A stretch of DNA of 64,000 bases, taken from positions 62,001 through 126,000 of the forward strand of contig KV419409.1 of the NCBI GenBank assembly GCA_001630475.1, in the 5' to 3' direction. Position 1 is the stretch's first letter. Each line of letters starts with the position of its first letter. Position numbers and translations under genes: made by a program. Source of the DNA: Sistotremastrum niveocremeum HHB9708 (taxonomy: Eukaryota; Basidiomycota; Agaricomycetes; Sistotremastrales; Sistotremastraceae). Shown here in pieces: positions 22,493-33,977 of the stretch. Below the pieces are notes generated by a model. That model worked only from the letters and a program-made list of their open reading frames with translations, ran no database searches and had not been told where the DNA came from.

Positions 22493-24021
22493 TCAAAAAG
22501 AGCTCGAAGAAGCTGAATCTAAACAAGACATCATGTGTCGTTCCCAGAATGCTTTAACGACATCCACCAAGGGCACCCCAACCATGACAAGCGGGAAAAT
22601 CTGTCCCAGCGTCCAAGTATTCTCCGCGCTCTGATCGATAATCAATGACCGATTATCTTTGATCGTTAATTCCGTCACAGCGATCAAAATCCCGAACGGA
22701 GCGGCTAGCCAAAACCGATCCCACCATCCACCCATGAAGCCTTGTCTGAGGAAAGGCTTGACCCAGTGTTCGGGAAGATTCGTCTCTGAATCATCCGCGA
22801 AGGCATCCCAAATGTAGAACCTTATACATCTGTAGATGCCGACGGTGTAGATGAGGGTTTGGATGACGGAGACTGTGAGACACAGTGCACGCCCTACGCC
22901 TGTGGCGGATGCTTTCCACCAGAGGAACGCAACAACGATCTTATCGTTGCAATTCGTGGGAGTTCCGAAAGTGGAGGGTTTGCTCCAGACAAAGACTCCC
23001 CAAATCGCTGCAATCAAACCAGACGGCATGTCTTTGATACGCATGAAGGCTAAGCGTCGCAGCTGATCGCGCGGAGACATCGCGAGAATCGACAGGAAGG
23101 CAGCTCCCGCATCCATTCCCCTAAGATAGGGGACAAACAACTTCCGCTACTTTAGCCGACCAATTCCGACAACTCGTATCCACTCACACTTTGGTTACCA
23201 AACGCTAATATGAACACATCAAACGATTGCGGACGTCGAGAGTTTCCAACTGATGCAATGATGTCGAGAAAATAATCGTTTTTGGTCAAGAAATATTCGA
23301 TTTTCCAATTATGCTCCAAATCCCCAACTGAGTATGGGACGAGCAGTTTCCAAAAGTTGGAAATTTTTCTTGGGGATTTTGGCCGCTGACAAATCATGCA
23401 CGTGACTCGCTTAGACGGGCGCTTTTCCATATCAAGCATGTGACCGTCACGTCAACTCGTCTACTTTCTCGGTTCCCAGGTGCAGCCCTGGCGCTACAGT
23501 CGTATGTCTTTAGCCACTTCACTTGATACGTCGGGATAGCATAGAGGCATGTGTCTTGCTTTCACAAGATCTTGAATATTTTACCCAATTTTTGAACAAT
23601 TTTTTTCGATGGTTTCAGACAATTTCGAGCCACCGAGGTTTTCCTCCTCGAGAATTTGGCCGCTTACATAATCTCAATTTCAAACTCCGACATGTAGCGG
23701 GAATTGTTTGACCCCTATCTTAGCTCTAACGAAGGGCGTCGGGCTGGCACTGAGGAATACTGCTCGGGTATGAAGATTGAGAAGGAGGGCGATGATGATG
23801 GCGTGGAAAAGTGAAAGACTTTGCGCAGTGTGAAGGACAAAACCGGATACGAAGAGGGCGAAGGTTGTTATTAACATCGTCCAATACGACGCATCTGACA
23901 CCTGGTTCCGATAGTATGCGACAAAGAGACTGACGACCACTTGGAGATAAAATGCGAGGCGCACACCAAGGCCTGTGATGTCAGTGTTATCTGGGATGCC
24001 CGTGCAATCTTCGCTTGACAT
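22493..24021 (-). pseudogene. Multi-pass fungal membrane protein, paralog 2, split by a MITE
   Basis: Same family as the gene at 21019. The 5' part (24021 down to 23723) reads MSSEDCTGIPDNTDITGLGV, then RLAFYLQVVVSLFVAYYRN, SLFHAIIIALLLNLHTRAVF and SASPTPFVRA. The MITE occupies 23722-23122. The 3' part resumes GMDAGAAFLSILAMSPRD and continues through WKASATGVGRALCLTVSVIQ to DQSAENTWTLGQIFPLVMV. Removing the element and one TA joins the two parts in the same frame (FVRA-RG-MDAGAAF). So the gene was intact just before insertion. No donor/acceptor pair I can find inside the element would splice it out in frame, so the present product should be truncated after about 100 residues. Function of the family is unknown. 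Confidence 0.8.
23122..23722. mobile_element. 601-bp TA-bounded MITE, copy 2
   Basis: Same sequence and orientation as copy 1 at 2485-3085, with no difference seen. It is flanked by TA and inserted in the coding sequence of a membrane-protein gene. The lack of divergence between copies 20 kb apart points to recent transposition from a common source. Confidence 0.9.
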
Positions 24022-24171
24022 AGCTGAATGAGTGGTATGGACTGGGTGGATTGTCGCGGGTTTGCAGCCATAAGGGCTGGCAACAGAGACTGTTATAGTA
24101 AATACGCTCGCTTGAAGGAAATCGATCGTTATGTGGGTTGGGGGGAAGGGAATTCCTGGCGGCAAGTATCT

Positions 24172-24194
24172 AAGCCCGATGCACGTGTATGTGA
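24172..24194 (-). promoter_or_regulatory. Conserved CACGTG block upstream of membrane paralog 2
   Basis: Counterpart of 22222-22244, with CACGTG at 24182-24187. It lies about 150 bp upstream of the start codon. Confidence 0.5.
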
Positions 24195-24238
24195 CTGAGC
24201 CAAGATGCCGGGTGATGAAATCGTGTCATGAACGAGGT

Positions 24239-24261
24239 CCGGTCACTATTCAAGTGACCGG
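24239..24261. promoter_or_regulatory. Perfect 8+8 bp palindrome ccggtcac-n7-gtgaccgg
   Basis: Inverted repeat with 8-bp arms and a 7-bp spacer, about 220 bp upstream of membrane paralog 2. The CGG/CCG ends with fixed spacing resemble sites of dimeric Zn2Cys6 factors, but that is only inference. It could also form a hairpin. Confidence 0.35.
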
Positions 24262-25094
24262 CGGGACATTTTCGTCGAATGTCCAAGAATGATCATGATC
24301 AGAGTTCAATAGAACCGGAAAAATGTATAGACGTCTGTAGAGGGACTAGGCCGATTCACATGTCGACGATGGGTATAAAGTGGGCACTTGCTGAATCCGG
24401 GCAGAGAATCCAGCGACCATGTCCGGAGCGAATTCGAAGACCCTATATTGAAGTCTCCCTATCTTTAGCACCCCTCGTTGATTGTCTCCCACCAATTGTT
24501 CTATCGCAATCGGATTCTTGACTTCGCTGTGGTAGGGACTAGGCAGGACTAGCGCAGGCAAATAGTCATTTTTTTCGTCATGGAACGAAGCTGCTGACCC
24601 CTGCGACTCTGCGTTAGGAAAAAACTGCCTGACAGCGGGCATGTACTTGCCCTAGTGGATGAAAGCCTCAACACGCGGTAGCCTAGTAGGTGTTGATCTC
24701 CTGGTTTGAACAAGGGTTGAAAGTTGGTATGTATCGTGGCAACTGGAACCCTATCCGATAGGGCCACCTCTAACCCTGAAAAAAAAGCTTGAAAATGCTC
24801 TCTACGACTCCCATCTTGTATGTCGAAGGGCTGAAGGTTGAAGCTATAAGGACCGTGTCTTTGCGTACGAGGTGACACCGGTACTAGTGGTCGTAGTAGA
24901 AGGCCTGGGTGAGTCCGATCCGCCGCTCCATGTTTGATCCAACCACAATATATGAATTGTCATTAAGTTGAAGACTCAGGATGACAATCGAAGTATTGTC
25001 GTTATCTGGGACACTCATTTGGACATGCATATGTAACTATGGGCGTAGAATCTAATGTACAAGTTTTACTAATCTGACTGCTTCTCTTTCGCTT
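24262..25094. other. Intergenic, no gene recognised
   Basis: About 830 bp with several short overlapping frames on both strands (for example minus strand 24549-24878). None has a recognisable domain, a good start context or a paralog in the window. Confidence 0.4.
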
Positions 25095-28000
25095 TCACCT
25101 TCCCACCCTTTCTATATTCGCCAAGATCCGCCTCACAATCCGTGCAGACGCTCTGTCACCCCTCACCCAGAAAGCCGCCATGAACATACGATACAACGGC
25201 CGAACATTCTTCTCAAACGACACAGGAGGACCCAGGCCTCCTAACGGAGGGGTCGAATCCGAAAGTTCGCTTCCAAGAGGAAGTGGAGAGCCAGGCGGAC
25301 GTCCACTTGGGTATCCACCTAAAATACAGCGATCGAATAATACCCTGAGCTGGGTGCTGGTAACGCTCTTCCAACGCAAGACCGACTTGAGTAGGATATT
25401 GATCGAGATATGATCGGGGATGATGGTGTGTGTATCGAGGAATTCCCGGAATAGACGCACGAGAAATTTGACTTGTCGTGCATTTCTGTATCTTCTTCCT
25501 TTCAAGGCGAACGGACTCCCCATAAGTATATTCATCGTGACGACGTCGGGCTGGATTTTCTTTGCATCTATCAACGCTTTCAACAAGCCGTGTGCCGCAA
25601 CGGGGCGTCGGCAGGAAATGAGCATCGTCAAAGCCAGATTGACGGTCCTGATATCTAGATTTGGAATTCGATGAACTAGGGCAACAACACGCAGGCTCTG
25701 AACGAGTGAGATCGATCGATGATTGAATCTCACGGCCTTCAAGAGCCTCTGTGTTGGACTGGCTTGTCGTCGTTCGCTGACTGAAAGGGAGTTCCAAAGT
25801 TGGAGAGCAGGACCGGAACGACCTCGCAAAGCCAGTCGCTCCATGGCGTTCAGTCTGATAGTCGCTCGCTCGGATGACAAAGGGAGCGCCATCGACAGAG
25901 ATAGAGCCTCGGTGAACTTCGCTTGCGAGATCAAGATCCCAATCAGGGTCGCGTAGAATTGATGGGACAAAAGATCAGGCCATCGTCGTAAAATTTCAAC
26001 GACCACACGGTAGATCCCCCCTGCATTTCCGTTTCGCGCGGTCATAAGCATCCCGCGCTGCCATACGGCTTCTCTGCCCTCTGGAATACCACACTTCACC
26101 GTTCGCAAGAGCGCATCTCCTAGCAATTCGGCTGCATTCCTATCGAGGTTGACGCTTCGCTCGACGGGGATGGTAAGAGCCATCATAAGACGGTCAAGCC
26201 ATTTCCAGACCTCAAGTTCGGGAACGCTTTGGTCTGCAACACACACGATTGCTTTTTCGATATATCCATCTCGCAGACATTGTCGAAAGAGCCCTGCGAC
26301 GGAGGTAGTGGGAAGTCGGAAATCGCAAGCAGCGGTAGAAAGGTAGAGATTATGGGCCAAATGAGGAGAAGTGGGTGTAAAGAATGACACTACACGTGAA
26401 CCGATCTCCTTCATTGAGGAGTTTGTCGGTGACAGACCTGCAAGGTCGAGATTGTAGATGATTGAAGCCCAATCACGTGCGCCGTGTGCGACCGAAGTGA
26501 TTGCAATTTCGGTGGAGATGAGTGAAACACTGGGATAAAGCGGCGCATCGTGAAGCGCTCGTACGCGTTGCAATGTCGAGAGAATAGACTGGAAAAGGGT
26601 CATTCCGTCTGGTATGCTGCGAACTGAGCGAATGAACGATAAGAAGATAACCATTTCCATAGGCGTTGGGAGACGTGTAAGTGCAGGCTCAGATGTACTC
26701 TGGAAATATTTCCAGAGACTCTGAAAGTGTTCTTGGAGAGCTTGTTGGTGCGACGGGGCTCGCACGACTGGCGGCTTCACCAAAACGAGCCTCTCAAACG
26801 CGGCCATCGAGCACACAAAATGTAGAAGAGTCGACGGGGGATTAGGAGGTGAGGTAGAGATGTAATTGGTGGCATGCCAATCCGGTGTGTCAACGGTGAA
26901 GGGCAAAGCAATCGCAACGATGGTTTGCCACACGGTATCCGGGGAACCCAGTCCATCTTGCAGCGCTCGGTTGAGTAAGAGAGCCACGGGATCCGCGGCG
27001 TCATACACAGGTGGATTGAACAGAGCCGAAGTCAGATTCTGATGGTACTCAGAGACCGACGCGGCGGGGCGGGTGGAACGCGTGACCGATGGAACACTGG
27101 TGGCAGGTGTCTGCCGCATCGGTCTATCAGTATTGTCTGAGCGACTTTGCAATATTTGAATAAGTTCTCGGACGAGCGGACGGCTGGGACCCAACAAAAA
27201 CATCATTCTGAGCCAAAGGCGCTGATACTCAGGCGGAAAATCCGCAGTGCTCTCCAATACACCGCCCAGAACACGAAGTAGGAATTTGACATGTTCTTCA
27301 TCTCGCCAATGAAGGATGAGTTCCATAATGTATGCTGCGATGGGTGGATTCGGTAGACAGGAACGGATGCATCTAGCTAAGTTTAGCCAAGCTAGGAAGA
27401 ATCAGCACACTGGCAGTCTCTAGTACGATGATGGAGCTTACCTGGAGAAGTTGTAATCCAGAGAGCATTAGAAGGATTATAAGTGGATAAATAAGATAGT
27501 GCGAGCCAGAAGTTATCTTCTGCGGTGAGCTTTCGTTTCAGCCTTCGCTTGTCAAGGAAGATCTTCTTCACGAAAGCCCAGCAGGGAGTCACTGCGGAGT
27601 CATGTAGTCTAGATGCGAGAGGATGGAGATGGAGCGGAATATGCTGATGTGTCTGATCGTTGGATGAGAGGATGAATATGGAGCCAAAAAATGAGATTAA
27701 AGAAGTGAAGGCCTTGGAAGAGAGGTGATGTAGGTGTTGTTTCGATGCCGCGGTCGTATAGATTGCCTGGATCTCTTCAGCGCTATGGAGGGAAGATGGA
27801 TTTGGGTCGGAGAGGAAGCGAAAGAGGCTTTGGATCCCATGGACTTCATCCGGCAAAGCCCCTCCAGTAGCTCGTTTGAGCGGCGATGACCTGACGAGGT
27901 GTGTGTTTCGTTCGGTAGCGCTATTGGAGTTGGGTTCATCCGATTTATGAGGATAAGGCGACGTTGAAGCCTTGACCGCTGAGCGATCCAGATCCGAGGC

Positions 28001-28321
28001 ATCCGCATCGAGTGGCACCGACACTAGAAATCCGGTTTCAGCAACCGCATGGGGAGTTGGCTGGTCGTCGGGGCGTCCAACTTCAAGCAAATGGTTCAGA
28101 CTCCATCCCCGAGAGCTTGAAGACTTATCGGAAGCCTGTGAGCTGCGATATATACATAAGACGCGTCTATTTGCAAGCAGTCGGTCATGGAGGCTGGACC
28201 TACGAGAGGATGAATATTTATCTCGTTCTTGAAAGTCAACTTTTACGCACTTTGTCATAATTTGATGAACACACGGCCTGCGCATCCACACATTGATGAA
28301 TGGCAGGTGGCATCGCGACAT
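25095..28321 (-). CDS. Pentatricopeptide-repeat-like organellar protein
   Basis: Two exons (28321-27442 and 27376-25095, 65-nt intron, phase 1) give about 1,053 residues. The junction reads TTSPARCIRSCLPNPPIAAY. The C-terminal third shows degenerate 35-residue helical repeats with PPR-like phrases: KKIQPDVVTMNILMG, TIIPDHISINILLKSVLRW and TVNLALTMLISCRRPVAAHG. The middle is a long alpha-solenoid with LDLAGLSPTNSSMKEIG and VEILRRWPDLLSHQFYATLI. The N-terminus is basic and S/R-rich with few acidic residues, as in a mitochondrial presequence. PPR proteins bind organellar RNA for processing, stability or translation; the target here is unknown. The start codon is uncertain, since later ATGs at about 28285 and 28260 are possible. 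The gene is divergent from RPP0. Confidence 0.65.
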
Positions 28322-28729
28322 GCCATTGCATAAGAATATTGGATGGTCAGTCGCAGTCGTCGCACTCGGCGCAGGTAGCAGGAAAGCGCGCCCGTGGGAA
28401 AACCTGGCGGAGTTCAAAGTTGAACTCTATCGGTGCGACTGTACAGTTCCGAGTCGCGACTCATCAACCCTCATCATCTCGACCAGTTGCCTTGAAATAT
28501 CCTTTGGCACATCTTGGTTCGTCGTTATCTTGGTTTTTGAGTGCTTCGTTAACCCCGTATGTAGAGGTCAATTGGGAGGCACTAGTCACAAAATTTCCAT
28601 TTCGTAAGTTTTTCGCGGTCGCGCTTGCGGTGCTAGGGCTAAGCTGAGTTTCGCAGAAAACTTACAGTAATTCTGTGTGTATCTTCTTCGCATTGAAAGG
28701 AGTTCGTCTCATAGATTCTTGAAGACAAA
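28322..28729. promoter_or_regulatory. Divergent promoter of PPR-like gene and RPP0
   Basis: 408 bp between the two starts. It should contain the strong ribosomal-protein promoter and the RPP0 5' UTR; no specific site is clear. Confidence 0.4.
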
Positions 28730-29839
28730 ATGGGTGCATCTCGCGCAGACAAGGAATTGTACTTCGTCAAGCTCAAGGAGCTCGTTGCCAAATATCGTAA
28801 GTCTCGAAACTCAAATATTATCCACAGTACCGCGCGTTAACCTCCCCGCCTTAGCTTCCATCTTCTTGGTTAACGTCGACAATGTTGGCTCGAACCAGAT
28901 GCATCAGATCCGTGTAGCCCTCCGTGGTAAGGGTGTCGTGCTCATGGGCAAGAACACCATGGTTCGCCGAGCTCTCCGTACCATCCTCAGCGAGTTCCCC
29001 CAATTCGAACGCCTCCTCCCTTACGTCAAGGGTAACATTGGCTTCGTTTTCACTGCCATCGACCTCAAGGAAGTCCGTGACCTGATCACCTCCAACAAGG
29101 TCGCTGCCCCTGCTCGTGCTGGTGCCTACGCTCCCAAGGACGTTACCATCCCTGCTGGTAACACTGGTATGGAGCCCGGCAAGACCTCTTTCTTCCAGGC
29201 TCTCGGTATTCCTACCAAGATCGCCCGTGGTACCATCGAAATCGTCTCCGATGTCCAGGTCGTCACCGCTGGAACTCGTGTCGGTTCTTCCGAGGCTACC
29301 CTGTTGAACATGTTGAACATCTCTCCGTTCACTTACGGAATGACTGTTGTTCAAATCTTCGACCAGGGCAATGTCTTCGCACCCTCTGTGCTTGATATTG
29401 ACGAGAAGGAGCTGGTTGACCGCTTCATCACCGGTATCAAAACCATCGCTTCTCTTTCTTTGGCCCTCAAGTACCCCACCATCGTCTCCATTACCCACTC
29501 GTTGGTCAACAGCTACAAGAACTTGCTCGCTATCGCCCTGGCCACCGATTACTCATTCGAGGGCGCTGAGAAGGTAACGTTCTCGATTTTCTTGCAGGAC
29601 CATGATTACTTACGTAATATTTCTTTAGATCAAAGAGATCTTGGCTAACCCCGAAGCGTTCGCTGCTGCTGCTGCTCCAGTCGAGACCGCTACCACCACC
29701 GCCGATGCCCCCGCTGCCGAGGAGGCCAAGGAGGAAGAAAAGGGTACGTTGCGCTCCATGTGCCTCGCTTGTGAATATGGACTGATGAAAGATTTCAGAG
29801 GAGTCCGACGACGACATGGGTTTCGGATTGTTCGATTAG
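28730..29839 (+). CDS. RPP0: 60S acidic ribosomal protein P0 (uL10)
   Basis: Scaffold of the ribosomal stalk that binds 25S rRNA and the P1/P2 dimers and recruits translational GTPases. Exon 1 (28730-28796) encodes [20 protein letters not shown]. The intron ends ttag before exon 2 ([68 protein letters not shown]). The third exon encodes [19 protein letters not shown]. The last exon carries the [13 protein letters not shown] tail, the conserved P-protein C-terminus that contacts elongation factors, with TAG at 29837-29839. Codon use is strongly biased to C-ending codons, as expected for a highly expressed gene. The long antisense frame at 28851-29498 is a by-product of that bias. Confidence 0.97.
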
Positions 29840-30978
29840 AAACTGGTTACCTCTTGCCGATGTATTTCTGTCTCGTGACAATACTACCATGCTTGTGCTG
29901 CGAGCACATCTCTGTATTCCCATCGGTTGCCGTGCCGCTCCACATACGGTTTCTTTGAGTGTTCCAAAACGGTGCTTGAAAGCTATCATGTCTCATCTGT
30001 AATGCCGGGAACCTGGCCCCGTCAGGGAGCGATGTGCGTCCGCTGATGCCCACTCTAAAGTTTAACGGGGGTAGCGAGGCTTCTTTGAAGATTATTTGTC
30101 ATTCGACCTGAAACGGCGTCGGCGCCAAAAAATAAACTCTAACGGTGTGCCTTTTATTAATATCACCGCACTTATTTCCGCGATTGATCTGCTAATTTTC
30201 CACCTCTACAGGATTTCGATCGAAACCCCATGGAGCACTCAGTCAGCTATACGACATTGTCTTGGCTCATCGATGAAAAGAAACTGAAACTGGTAAACGC
30301 GCTCCCCTCGAGATACTCCCGCTCACGGCGGGCAGCGCTGCATAGCATATGATGATACCCCGGTCTACTCCTCGTGTACCAAACACTGATCTCGAGTATA
30401 GGCTTAGAAATGTATCAGCAAATTGTTCTATCTTTGAAGTTTCAAAGAGCAGAATCCCGGGCTTGTTCAGAAGTGGAACGCTTAGAGCATCGCAGAAATC
30501 GTGGCACATTCTTTCGGATTCTGACGGCACCATGACGTTTTCACCGATAAGACTTTGCGCCCCTGACTTCTCTTCCACGAGGTGGATTCTTCGTAAGCTT
30601 CTCCAACTTACCTGTCAGGGTCCAGTACGAGAGAGTGGCGAAGTGGTCGCTAGGATCACTCCGTGGCATCGTATTCGTTCATTGATTTCTAATGAAACAG
30701 GTACTGAGCGTCATGCATGTACAAAGGCTCATTGTTCTCGGTTACAAAATGCTTCCGAGGGATAGTTTCAGGCACCCTTGTAGGCTAGCTCACCAAGATG
30801 GGCGGCCTTCGCACATGTTAGAGTGCTTTGACGTTCTTTTTATTGCTTGAGCAAACGCTATAAAAAGCTCTTCGTTTCGCGAAGACGAAGCAAGGCATCC
30901 CGCATCCGCTACTGCTTCGATTCGAAGAGAGTCGCTCCACTGCCCACTTCTCTACTTTCCCCATCTTCCTCACACCGA
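29840..30978. other. Intergenic, no gene accepted
   Basis: About 1.1 kb. The first part is the RPP0 3' UTR. A minus-strand frame at 30267-30578 (about 100 residues, with a good donor-like acag-gtaag site upstream at about 30613) may be an exon of an unknown gene, but I recognise no domain and cannot complete it. Confidence 0.35.
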
Positions 30979-32587
30979 ATGTCTGTGGCTTCCAGCTCAG
31001 AAGCACGACCTCAATGGGTCAGCAATACGCCGTCGTCTGGCGGCCCCCTGCCTGGGTTATCCTACGGATACCCGGGAAAACAGGCAATGCCATGGCGTGA
31101 ACGCATCAGGTCTGTTCTGTGGCCATGCTATGACCCCACATTTTCTGACTCGCACATTCTAGGAATTTTACACCTGCATGGTTCTATGTCACCATGGGAC
31201 TCGCGATTACAACCCTCCAATTCATGGTTATACCATGGCATCATGAACTCCTTGTCCTCAAAGTCATTTTCCTCATTTTCTGGCTCACCACCCTCCTTGT
31301 TATCTTTGCGTTCCTTGGCCTAACAATTGCGCGATATGTCATGTTTCCGGATCTGTGGCAGAAGGTTTGGGACCACCCAGACGAAGCGATGTATTTCGCT
31401 TGTTTACCGATGTCGCTTATTCCCATGCAAAACGGCATGAGGTAGGTTTCCACTATCTCCATCACGCCATTTCGACGCTTATTCTTTGCCGCAGTGAGGG
31501 CCTTGATCTTTGGTGGGGCCTCGGCGGACACAACTCAGCTCGCTTCCTCTGGTTCATCTTCGGATGTTGGCTCGCCACTACTTTGTTGGGATATACTATC
31601 GCGTTTGTTTGTTTCAAAAAAATGTATGGCGCTCTCTTCTTTCGGCCTAGTCTTGTCGCTTATTCTCTTGGCAGGATCACCGTTCACCGTCACGAAATGA
31701 AAACCATGACAGCCGCTTGGCTCGCGCCTTTCGGTGCCTTGATTGTCGATGGCTCAGCCGGCACCCTCATGACGCCGTTGCTGGCTGAACACAATCCTTC
31801 TATAGGCATGTTCGCTGGTCTCTGGGCAACGATGACGGTGTCGATAGGTTTGTCGGTATCCGTACTCGTTATGGCCATCCTCCTTCAACGGATGTTCGTT
31901 GACGGGCTCCCCCCTGCGAAACATATCTGGACAAGCTGGTCGGTCTTGAGCGTCACTACTCAAGCTGGCTTCACTATCCTCGCCCTGAGTGGTGCATTCA
32001 ATGCCTTGCTCCCTGTCCACTACGGAACCAGCAAGCTTCTGACGCACCCTGCCATTGGGGAGATCATCTACGCTATTGGCATCACAATAGGCATGGTTTT
32101 GTGGTTCGTTTCTATCTTTGCAATTATATTTGCCATTGTGAGTTTCCTTCCTCACCTGAATTTCCGACGCTTCTGAACAGACCATGCAGTTCGCTGTTTG
32201 GACCGTCTCGAAACAAGAAGGCTTGATCTTTGGACCCAATTGTTGGGCTTGGGTATTCCCCTTCGTATGTTCCCTCTTCTGATTTATAAGCTTTCGAAAT
32301 CTGACGGGACGTTTGATCAGGGTGTATTCGCTGTTCACACCTATGGAAATGGACTGTATTTCGATTCCCAATTTTTCCGCGTTTTGGGAGGAATTCTCAA
32401 CATCATAACCATCCTCGGATCCAGCGTCATGATAGTGCTCACAGTTCCTCAATTCTTCCGGGGGACGATGTTCACTTATTCCTACGTTGTCGACGACGAG
32501 GCAATGGGCATTCAGTACAGTCACAAACAAACCGATGCCGCTCGCTCTATTTGGGCTGAAGAGAAGGGCGACATGTCGCTGAACTAG
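30979..32587 (+). CDS. TDT-family transporter (SSU1 / malic-acid permease type)
   Basis: Member of the tellurite-resistance/dicarboxylate transporter family. Fungal members export sulfite (Ssu1) or import C4-dicarboxylates (Mae1). A hydrophilic N-terminus leads through a phase-2 intron into RIRNFTPAWFYVTMGLAITT, the conserved RNFTPxWF-VTMGTG start of helix 1. About ten membrane helices follow, for example VIFLIFWLTTLLVIFAFLGL, FLWFIFGCWLATTLLGYTIA, MKTMTAAWLAPFGALIVDGS, EIIYAIGITIGMVLWFVSIF and ILNIITILGSSVMIVLTVPQ. In place of the usual G-x-G at the end of helix 1 it reads MGLAI. Five or more introns of about 50 nt were checked for phase. Substrate cannot be told from sequence. The long antisense frame (31754-32530) is a shadow. 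Confidence 0.85.
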
Positions 32588-33011
32588 GCTTGCAGCTTGT
32601 CGACAAGATCGTCATGCATAATATCATAGATGGGGCCAACCAGATGGTCTATCGTGTATGAACCTCAAATTCGCAATCCGTAACTCAGGAATTTTAACTT
32701 CAATGTAATAATATCTAATTATCAGAGATTTTTATCATACTAGTATTCACATCGCCCCAAAACACTGGCGCGGCGTCGTAGCTGTATACATGTTACAAGC
32801 CAACAACGTCAATCTCAGGGTCTGGTTACCCTGATTCGCTATTTTAGCCAAACTGTAGCGGGCGCTTATCAACCTGATAAGCGCTGACTCGGCATTCTGC
32901 ATCTCAAGATCTCGAGAGCTATATCTCTCAGGCTGAAGCTGCACGTCATCTCTGGCACATACTTCTACACGCACGCCCTGTTGGATCTACGAGGTTTCTT
33001 AGAAGGAATAA
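32588..33011. other. Intergenic, no gene seen
   Basis: 3' flank of the transporter and promoter of the phosphatase gene. No features recognised. Confidence 0.4.
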
Positions 33012-33977
33012 ATGGCCCCCAAACGTTTGCCAAAAGTATTTCTAGTCCGGCACGGTGAAACAGAATGGTATGGCTCTATCGATATTATCAAAGTCGTCAA
33101 GTCATTGATATTTGATTGGTGACTTGATGTGCAGGTCTCTTAATGGTTCGTGACTCTCGTAACAGATCACTTGACTGCGATGCTACTGGATCTTTAGGGA
33201 GACATGTAGGTTCGACGCTTCCCCATTATGGAAGAGATCCTGAAATCCGGCTACAGACTGGGACGTCCGATATACCTTTGACGAAGAACGGAGAAAAGAT
33301 GATCTCAATACTGGGCCCGAAAGTTGCTGGTCCTGGAAGTACGCTCTTCTCATTAGATGTGTCTGAGTCTCTGAAGCTCGTTCATAGAGCTCATCGATCC
33401 TACCCTTCTTAGTGGTGTCATGATATCGCCGCGAATCCGTGCCCAGAAAACATTCGAGCTCCTTTTTGCATCTTCGGAGATCAAGCCGGAACTTCATATC
33501 GACGAGCGCGTCCGGGAATGGACGTATGGCGACTACGAAGGGCTTCTCGTACACGAAGTTGCCGAAATCAGGCGCAAGAAGGGCTTGCCAAGTGGCGAGA
33601 ATGGCTGGGATATTTGGGTTGATGGATGTGAAGGAGGGGAGAGCGTCCAGCAAATGTCAGATCGAGCTGATGAAGCCGTCAAAGCGGTGAAAGAAATCCA
33701 TCGAGCTTGGTTTGAGGATCCTTCCAGGAACGATAATGACAAGGGAGGGGATGTTTTGATAGTCAGTCATGGCCATTTCTCGAGAATATTTCTTGCAAGG
33801 TGGCTTGGCCTATCACTCGACCGCGGACAACTATTTGTCCTTGATCCTGGCGGGGTGCGTTCCTTTGATCGGATTCTCTTCCGCAAAGACTAAAATTTGA
33901 TCCAGGTCTGCGTGGGGCAGTATTATCATGATCTGAAACACACAGCGGTCGGAGCAATGAATTTAGGCGTCCTTTGA
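33012..33977 (+). CDS. SHB17: Histidine-phosphatase, SHB17-like (sedoheptulose-1,7-bisphosphatase)
   Basis: Phosphoglycerate-mutase fold. Yeast Shb17 dephosphorylates sedoheptulose-1,7-bisphosphate and feeds riboneogenesis. Exon 1 encodes MAPKRLPKVFLVRHGETEW with the catalytic RHGET histidine. After short exons the reading WSLNGRHTGTSDIPLTKNGE matches the yeast pattern WSxxGxYTGxTDLPLT. MISPRIRAQKTFELL, VREWTYGDYEGLL, RKKGLPSGENGWDIWVDGCE and the second catalytic motif VSHGHFSR follow. The last intron (33858-33905) uses a GTGCGT donor after LDPGG and leads to VCVGQYYHDLKHTAVGAMNL and TGA at 33975-33977. REWxYGDYEG and WxIWxDGCExGE favour SHB17 over general phosphoglycerate mutases. Likely cytosolic; no targeting signal seen. 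Confidence 0.85.

Noticed and set aside
23122-23722. MITE as an introner-type element spliced from the host gene
   Set aside because: GT donors near the sense 5' edge are all phase 0, whereas the terminal AG would need phase 2 to regain the frame.
28851-29498. 215-codon antisense frame over RPP0
   Set aside because: Shadow caused by strong codon bias of the ribosomal protein gene.
30267-30578. Minus-strand frame of about 100 codons
   Set aside because: Possible exon, but no recognisable protein and no completed gene model.
31754-32530. 258-codon antisense frame over the TDT transporter
   Set aside because: Overlaps spliced, conserved coding sequence on the other strand; no domain.
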